Source: Ancylomarina euxina (lineage in GTDB: Bacteria; Bacteroidota; Bacteroidia; Bacteroidales; Marinifilaceae). From it: a stretch of 64,000 nucleotides of DNA. A program made the position numbers and the translations under genes. Within the stretch, counting starts at the first letter, position 1. The number at the start of each line of letters is the position of its first letter. The notes beneath the pieces were generated by a model. The model made no database searches and was not told the origin of the DNA. It saw only the letters and a list, made by a program, of their open reading frames with translations. Below, piece after piece: positions 57,750 through 64,000 of the stretch. Where the stretch lies: the NCBI RefSeq assembly GCF_003863355.1, contig NZ_QQWG01000005.1, forward strand, positions 124,001 to 188,000. The letters are read 5' to 3'.

Positions 57750-57866
57750 ATGAAGGTAAGAGCATCTGTAAAGAAACGTTCTGAAGATTGTAAGATCGTT
57801 AGAAGAAAAGGACGTTTGTATGTGATTAATAAAAAGAATCCTAAGTTTAAACAACGTCAAGGATAA
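57750..57866 (+). CDS. rpmJ: 50S ribosomal protein L36 (bL36, zinc-independent form)
   Basis: A 38-residue protein (ATG 57750, TAA 57864-57866) beginning [19 protein letters not shown] and ending KFKQRQG. Three of the four zinc ligands of the classic C+ form are missing (Ser-x-x-Cys at the first pair, Asn and Phe at the second). It lies between infA and rpsM as expected. Confidence 0.93.
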   Translation: MKVRASVKKRSEDCKIVRRKGRLYVINKKNPKFKQRQG

Positions 57867-57899
57867 TTAAGTTAACTTGTAAATAAATAAATAAATTTT

Positions 57900-58277
57900 A
57901 TGGCTAGAATTGTTGGAGTCGATTTGCCTCAAAATAAGAGAGGGGTTATTAGTTTAACCTATATCTTTGGAATTGGTAATAGCGCCGCTAAACAAATCCT
58001 TGATGAAGTTGGTGTTAGCTACGATACAAAAGTTAAGGACTGGACAGATGATGAAGCTGCTAGAATTCGTCAAGCAATTAATGCAAACTTCAAGGTTGAG
58101 GGGGAATTACGTTCTCTAAACCAGTTGAACATTAAGCGTTTGATGGATATTGGTTGCTACCGTGGTATTCGTCACCGTGTTGGTTTACCTTTACGTGGTC
58201 AGAGAACTAAAAACAACTCCCGTACTAGAAAGGGTAAGAGAAAAACAGTTGCAAACAAAAAGAAAGCAACTAAATAA
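57900..58277 (+). CDS. rpsM: 30S ribosomal protein S13 (uS13)
   Basis: 125 residues; [20 protein letters not shown] at the start and the basic [15 protein letters not shown] tail that reaches the P site. Located in the 30S head and contacts S19 and L5. 10 bp before rpsK. Confidence 0.97.
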   Translation: MARIVGVDLPQNKRGVISLTYIFGIGNSAAKQILDEVGVSYDTKVKDWTDDEAARIRQAINANFKVEGELRSLNQLNIKRLMDIGCYRGIRHRVGLPLRGQRTKNNSRTRKGKRKTVANKKKATK

Positions 58278-58287
58278 TTGTTAAGTT

Positions 58288-58677
58288 ATGGCAAAAAAGT
58301 CTGTATCAGTTAAAAAAAGAGTTGTGAAGGTTGAAGCGCTAGGACAAGTGCACATCCACTCATCATTCAACAACATTATTATCTCAATGACCAATAACAC
58401 TGGTCAGGTTATTTCTTGGTCATCGGCCGGTAAAATGGGATTTAGAGGTTCTAAGAAGAACACTCCATATGCTGCTCAACAAGCTGCATCCGATTGTGCT
58501 AAAGTTGCTCATGATCTAGGTTTGAGAAAAGTTAAAGTATACGTTAAAGGTCCAGGTAACGGACGTGAATCTGCAATCCGTGCAGTTAATTCTTGCGGAA
58601 TTGATATCGCAGAGATCATCGATGTAACTCCACTACCTCATAATGGTTGTAGACCTCCAAAAAGACGTAGAGTATAA
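58288..58677 (+). CDS. rpsK: 30S ribosomal protein S11 (uS11)
   Basis: 129 residues; [20 protein letters not shown] and the C-terminal [18 protein letters not shown]. It shapes the platform and mRNA exit. A 124-bp gap, longer than elsewhere in the operon, follows before rpsD. Confidence 0.97.
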   Translation: MAKKSVSVKKRVVKVEALGQVHIHSSFNNIIISMTNNTGQVISWSSAGKMGFRGSKKNTPYAAQQAASDCAKVAHDLGLRKVKVYVKGPGNGRESAIRAVNSCGIDIAEIIDVTPLPHNGCRPPKRRRV

Positions 58678-58801
58678 TTAAAAATTCAGCTTAAATTTTG
58701 TTCGGTTTTTTTTTCTTTTGATATCCTCTCAAGAACAGCGGCCCTTTTAAAACCGATAACTTTTTAAGTCACTTAACGTAAAAAATTAAATTTAATAAGA
58801 G

Positions 58802-59410
58802 ATGGCTAGATATATAGGACCAAAGAGTAAAATTGCTAGAAAATTTGGAGAGCCAATTTTTGGACCTGATAAGGCATTTGAAAATAAAAACTACCCTCCA
58901 GGACAGCACGGTAACAGCCGTAGAAGATCAAAAATGTCTGAATATGGGGTTCAGTTAAAAGAGAAGCAAAAAGTAAAATACACTTATGGTGTATTAGAAA
59001 AGCAATTCTCTAACTTATTTAAAAAGGCCGCAAGAAGTAAAGGTATTACTGGTGAAGTATTGTTACAACTCCTAGAGTGTCGTTTAGACAACGTTGTTTA
59101 CAGATTAGGTGTTGCTCCAACAAGATCAGCTGCTCGTCAGTTGGTTAGCCATAAACATATTACTGTAAACGGTCAGGTTTGTAATATCGCTTCATTTTCA
59201 GTAAAAGCCGGGGATATCGTAGGAGTTCGTGAAAAATCGAAGTCTTTAATTGCTATTACCGATTCTTTATCTACTGCAAGATACAACCAAGCATCTTGGT
59301 TGGAATGGGATCAAACTTCACTTACTGGTAAGTTTTTAAACATTCCTGAAAGAACTGAGATTCCTGAGAACATCAAGGAGCAGTTAATCGTTGAATTGTA
59401 TTCTAAATAA
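58802..59410 (+). CDS. rpsD: 30S ribosomal protein S4 (uS4)
   Basis: 202 residues; an N-terminal [20 protein letters not shown] (no zinc Cys cluster) and an S4 RNA-binding domain [21 protein letters not shown]4 starts 16S 5'-domain assembly and autoregulates the alpha operon in E. coli; the 124-bp gap before it might hold such a site. Confidence 0.97.
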   Translation: MARYIGPKSKIARKFGEPIFGPDKAFENKNYPPGQHGNSRRRSKMSEYGVQLKEKQKVKYTYGVLEKQFSNLFKKAARSKGITGEVLLQLLECRLDNVVYRLGVAPTRSAARQLVSHKHITVNGQVCNIASFSVKAGDIVGVREKSKSLIAITDSLSTARYNQASWLEWDQTSLTGKFLNIPERTEIPENIKEQLIVELYSK

Positions 59411-59430
59411 AAATAGTTAATCAATATTTT

Positions 59431-60423
59431 ATGGCAATATTAGCTTTCCAAAAACCGGACAAAGTTATTATGCTCGACGCTGACGACAAATTCGGTAAAT
59501 TCGAATTTCGTCCACTTGAGCCTGGATATGGTATTACAATTGGTAACGCCTTAAGAAGAATTTTACTTTCTTCTCTTGAGGGGTATGCAATTACTACTAT
59601 TAAGGTTCAAGGTGTTGATCATGAATTCTCTACAGTACCAGGTGTTATTGAGGATGTAACCGAAATGATCCTGAACTTAAAGCAAGTTCGGTTTAAACAA
59701 AAAGTTGAAGAAGTTGATAGCGAATTGGTTACTGTTACCATTTCGGATCAGGAAACTTTTACAGCAGGCGATATTAACAAGTTCCTAACCGGTTTCGAAG
59801 TGTTGAATCCAGAACTTGTGATTTGCAGAATGGATAGCTCTGCCAAATTACATTTGGATTTAACTATCAATAAAGGTCGAGGTTATGTTCCTTCTGTAGA
59901 GAATAAACCAGTTGATGCGGAATTTGGAGTTATTCCAATTGATGCTATTCACACACCAATTAAGAACGTTAAGTTTGATGTTGAAAACTACCGTGTTGAG
60001 CAAAAAACTGACTATGAAAAGTTAGTTTTTGAAATCACTACTGATGGTTCAATTCATCCAAAAGAAGCGTTGAAAGAAGCGGCGAAAATACTTATTTATC
60101 ACTTCATGTTATTCTCAGACGAAAAGATTACTCTTGACACTGATGAGAAATTCGCTAATGAAGAGTTTGATGAAGAAGTATTGCATATGCGTCAACTTCT
60201 TAAGACTAAATTGGTAGATATGGATCTTTCTGTAAGAGCATTGAACTGCTTGAAAGCTGCTGATGTAGATACACTAGGAGAACTAGTTCAATTTAACAGA
60301 AACGACCTGTTGAAATTTAGAAACTTTGGTAAGAAATCCTTAACCGAGTTAGATGATTTATTAGAATCATTGAATCTTACTTTCGGTATGGACATTTCTA
60401 AGTATAAATTAGATAAGGAATAA
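59431..60423 (+). CDS. rpoA: DNA-directed RNA polymerase subunit alpha
   Basis: 330 residues. The N-terminal dimerisation domain has the signature [20 protein letters not shown] and the C-terminal domain the helix-hairpin-helix [19 protein letters not shown]. It assembles beta and beta' and contacts UP elements or activators. 20 bp after rpsD. Confidence 0.98.
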   Translation: MAILAFQKPDKVIMLDADDKFGKFEFRPLEPGYGITIGNALRRILLSSLEGYAITTIKVQGVDHEFSTVPGVIEDVTEMILNLKQVRFKQKVEEVDSELVTVTISDQETFTAGDINKFLTGFEVLNPELVICRMDSSAKLHLDLTINKGRGYVPSVENKPVDAEFGVIPIDAIHTPIKNVKFDVENYRVEQKTDYEKLVFEITTDGSIHPKEALKEAAKILIYHFMLFSDEKITLDTDEKFANEEFDEEVLHMRQLLKTKLVDMDLSVRALNCLKAADVDTLGELVQFNRNDLLKFRNFGKKSLTELDDLLESLNLTFGMDISKYKLDKE

Positions 60424-60429
60424 GGTAAA

Positions 60430-60915
60430 ATGAGACATAGAAAAAAGTTTAATCACTTAGGAAGAAAAGCTGCCCACAGAAAGGCTATGCTTTCAAATAT
60501 GGCTTCTTCTTTAATCTTGCACAAAAGAATCAGCACAACTACAGCTAAAGCAAAAGCTTTAAAAATGTATGTAGAGCCGTTGATTACAAAGAGTAAGGAA
60601 GATACCACACACTCAAGACGTGTTGTTTTTAGCTATTTAAAGCAAAAAGAAGCGGTGACTGAGTTGTTCAAAGAAGTTTCAGTTAAAGTTGCGAACCGCC
60701 CAGGTGGTTATACACGTATACTTAAGACAGGAAATCGTTTAGGTGATAATGCAGAAATGTGTATTATCGAACTTGTTGATTTCAATGAAACTTATGTAAC
60801 TGAGAAAAAAGCTGAAGTTAAGAAAACAACTCGTAGAAGAAAAAGCACTAAGACTGCGGAAGCTACTACTGAAGTTGAAGCAACAGAAGCAACTGAAGTT
60901 AAAGGCGAAGAGTAA
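60430..60915 (+). CDS. rplQ: 50S ribosomal protein L17 (bL17)
   Basis: 161 residues. The first 125 form the L17 domain ([20 protein letters not shown] at the N-terminus). About 35 extra residues follow, a Lys/Thr/Glu/Ala-rich tail absent from E. coli L17 and common in this phylum. Last gene of the cluster, ending at a strong terminator. Confidence 0.96.
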   Translation: MRHRKKFNHLGRKAAHRKAMLSNMASSLILHKRISTTTAKAKALKMYVEPLITKSKEDTTHSRRVVFSYLKQKEAVTELFKEVSVKVANRPGGYTRILKTGNRLGDNAEMCIIELVDFNETYVTEKKAEVKKTTRRRKSTKTAEATTEVEATEATEVKGEE

Positions 60916-60937
60916 TCTTTCCTTTTCATATAAAAAG

Positions 60938-60967
60938 AGGGATAAAGTTAAGCTTTATCCCTTTTTT
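60938..60967 (+). terminator. Terminator of the ribosomal cluster
   Basis: A 10-bp perfect inverted repeat (60938-60947 with 60953-60962) with a 5-nt loop, followed by a T run, 22 bp after the rplQ stop. Confidence 0.9.
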
Positions 60968-61114
60968 AATGCCCTAAAGAATTTGCTAACGTTTGCATAG
61001 ATTCCTCTCTTTTTTTTGAGTAAATTATGTGAATATATGATTTTTAATAGTGAACTTTAGGTCTGATAACAAATTAGTTACTATCATTACTATTATAATA
61101 TATTAATACCGTAA

Positions 61115-62401
<1,287 letters not shown>

Positions 62402-62424
62402 TTATTAGCCCCGTGCATATATAG

Positions 62425-62453
62425 AAAAAGGAGTCTAACGACTCCTTTTTTTT
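62425..62453. terminator. Bidirectional terminator between eno and the response regulator
   Basis: An 8-bp perfect inverted repeat (62428-62435 with 62440-62447) with a 4-nt loop; T run on the right and A run on the left, between convergent genes. Confidence 0.87.
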
Positions 62454-62476
62454 ATGATCTATTTTTAAGAACAATC

Positions 62477-62935
62477 TTAGATATACTCTTCCATCAAATT
62501 GAAAAGTGTTTTAGATTGGAATGGCTTTGATATATAAGCGTCCATACCAACCTCGATTGATACTTCTTTGTCTGAAGAAAAATAGTTGGCACTAAATGCG
62601 ATAATTGGCACACGATATTTTCTGTCAGTTTCCATTTCTCTAATATGTTGCGCGGCTTCAATACCACCCATAATTGGCATTTGCAAATCCATTAAGATCA
62701 TATCGTATTGATTGTTGGCGAACATTTCAACAGCTTCCTTACCATTTTCCGCAATCTCAACCTTACCTACTCTTGATCTTAAGTAGATTTCAATGGTTTT
62801 TCTGTTACTAAGCTTATCTTCTACTAACAAGATTTTTGCTTCGCTGATTGGAATATTTCTCTTTTCTACTTCCGTTTTAACGACAATACAAGAATCGATA
62901 TTCTCTTCCCAACAAACGCGTTCGATTTTTTCCAT
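62477..62935 (-). CDS. Stand-alone receiver-domain response regulator
   Basis: A 152-residue protein. After an N-terminal segment of about 30 residues (Cys-containing, unrecognised) comes one receiver domain: ED acidic pair in KILLVEDKLSNR, phospho-acceptor Asp in MILMDLQMP, Ser in AFSAN (Thr in many), and Lys in YISKPF. No output domain follows, so it is a CheY-like or phosphorelay intermediate. No kinase lies nearby. Confidence 0.87.
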   Translation of the reverse strand: MEKIERVCWEENIDSCIVVKTEVEKRNIPISEAKILLVEDKLSNRKTIEIYLRSRVGKVEIAENGKEAVEMFANNQYDMILMDLQMPIMGGIEAAQHIREMETDRKYRVPIIAFSANYFSSDKEVSIEVGMDAYISKPFQSKTLFNLMEEYI

Positions 62936-63231
62936 ATATTTATTTGTAGCCGAGTAAGAAATTAAATTTGACTGATTAAAGATTAAAATTAGACATTTAT
63001 ATGATAATTAAAAATCTTATTGCTTAAATTTTTTTAGCTGCTTGTAATGTCTCTGGATTTCAATTTGGTTTATTATTAATTTATTTGTTTACACTATCAG
63101 GTTTTTGTGATTGATCGCTCCATTAGTTTTTTTATTTTTGTGTGAGATTGATGCTTAAATATTGAATAGAAATTGCTTTATATTTGGTTTCAATTGATTA
63201 TGATTTCGAAATAGAGTTAAAATTTAAATAG
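62936..63231. other. Intergenic region upstream of the ABC-F gene
   Basis: About 296 bp of AT-rich sequence between divergent genes. It contains the ABC-F gene promoter (63111-63140). On the minus strand, upstream of the response regulator, no clear consensus box was found. Confidence 0.45.
63111..63140 (+). promoter_or_regulatory. Promoter of the ABC-F gene
   Basis: TTG at 63111-63113 and TATTTTTG at 63133-63140 with a 19-bp spacer fit the Bacteroidota consensus. The -7 box ends about 91 bp before the ATG. Confidence 0.65.
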
Positions 63232-64000
63232 ATGGCTGACGATAAGAAGATTATCTTTTCAATGGAGAGAGTGAGTAAAACTTTCTCTTCACAGAAAAAA
63301 GTATTGAATAATATCAACCTTTCTTTCTTCTACGGAGCGAAAATTGGTATTATTGGTTTAAATGGTTCGGGTAAATCGACATTGATCAAGATTATTGCTG
63401 GGCTTGAGCCTTCATTCGATGGGCATGTGGTTTGGTCAAAGGATCACAATATCGGTTATTTGGCTCAGGAACCAGAGTTGGATGATAGCAAGACAGTTAG
63501 ACAAATTGTTGAAGAAGGCGTTCAGGAGATTGTTGATTGTTTGAACGCTTACGAAGCAGTTAATTTGAAATTTGGTGACCCTGATGTTCTTGAGGATCCG
63601 GATAAGATGCAAGCCGTAATGGATGAGCAAGCTGAGCTTCAGGAGAAGATTGATCATTACGATGCATGGAATCTTGACACCAAGCTGGAACGTGCTATGG
63701 ATGCTTTACGTTGTCCTGAAGGCGATGCTATTGTGAAGCATTTATCAGGAGGGGAACGACGTCGTGTGGCTTTGTGTCGTCTGCTTTTGCAAGAGCCAGA
63801 TATTCTTTTGCTCGATGAGCCAACTAACCACTTGGATGCTGAATCGGTAGAGTGGTTGGAGCAGCACCTTGCTCAATACAAAGGAACCGTTATTAGTATT
63901 ACTCACGACCGTTATTTCTTGGATAATGTTGCGGGTTGGATTCTTGAACTTGATAGGGGTGAGGGTATTCCATGGAAAGGAAATTATAGTGCTTGGTTAG
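63232..64000 (+). CDS. ettA: ABC-F ATPase EttA (energy-dependent translational throttle), 3' truncated by window
   Basis: The reading frame begins at ATG 63232 and stays open to the window edge, giving the first 256 residues. It shows Walker [10 protein letters not shown], a signature LSGGERRR, Walker [12 protein letters not shown], and the switch [12 protein letters not shown] followed by [14 protein letters not shown], the EttA-type P-site-linked segment. There are no membrane helices. EttA binds the ribosomal E site and gates entry into elongation by ATP/ADP level. The second ABC domain is outside the window. Confidence 0.9.
   Translation, partial: MADDKKIIFSMERVSKTFSSQKKVLNNINLSFFYGAKIGIIGLNGSGKSTLIKIIAGLEPSFDGHVVWSKDHNIGYLAQEPELDDSKTVRQIVEEGVQEIVDCLNAYEAVNLKFGDPDVLEDPDKMQAVMDEQAELQEKIDHYDAWNLDTKLERAMDALRCPEGDAIVKHLSGGERRRVALCRLLLQEPDILLLDEPTNHLDAESVEWLEQHLAQYKGTVISITHDRYFLDNVAGWILELDRGEGIPWKGNYSAWL

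Overview
This window is a chromosomal stretch of an AT-rich member of the Bacteroidota, most likely of the order Bacteroidales/Marinilabiliales. The evidence is a complete alternative complex III operon converging on a cytochrome oxidase subunit II gene, a gliding/type IX secretion (T9SS) type B C-terminal sorting domain, a PorV/PorQ-family barrel, a DUF4290 protein, an EF-G paralog, promoters of the TTG-N(17-19)-TAnnTTTG class, and a near absence of Shine-Dalgarno sites. The placement below phylum level is inference. No tRNA, rRNA, CRISPR array, prophage or intact insertion sequence was found; this is mostly core genome.

Layout. 1-8.3 kb: respiratory chain (3' end of coxB on +; actA-B-C-D-F-E on -), meaning quinol oxidation by ACIII and electron delivery to a heme-copper oxidase. 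8.7-9.4 kb: pssA. 9.5-16.5 kb: a PorV/PorQ-like outer-membrane protein, then a tight + strand run of Ppx/GppA phosphatase, a sigma-54-type response regulator without a DNA-binding domain, the [FeFe]-hydrogenase maturase HydF and a cation-chloride-cotransporter-like permease. 16.6-25.4 kb: coaD, a thioredoxin-fold protein without a CXXC, a NUDIX protein, pyrE, an SRPBCC protein, birA, rsfS, ftsH and cdsA. 25.4-36.6 kb, all on -: a radical SAM protein, a two-gene ABC exporter, dnaJ/grpE, a TlpA-like thioredoxin, murA with Asp replacing the catalytic Cys, a DUF4290 protein and a UvrD/PcrA helicase. 36.8-42.6 kb: a T9SS type B cargo protein, an EF-G-like protein with altered G motifs, a small helical protein, a decayed CPBP protease pseudogene and an intact CPBP protease. 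42.9-60.9 kb: the fused str-S10-spc-alpha ribosomal cluster (rpsL to rplQ, with secY, map, infA and rpoA), followed by eno, a stand-alone receiver-domain protein and the 5' part of an EttA-type ABC-F gene that runs off the end.

No obviously new multi-gene defence or mobile system is visible. The points most worth a second look are: the EF-G paralog that lacks the catalytic His and the NKxD lysine; the MurA Cys-to-Asp change; HydF without its usual partners, inside a phosphatase/regulator/transporter operon; the hairpin repeats resembling REP elements in the 20.5-21.1 kb gap; a strong Shine-Dalgarno before rplF in a lineage that mostly lacks them; and a CPBP gene caught in decay with two frameshifts and one stop.
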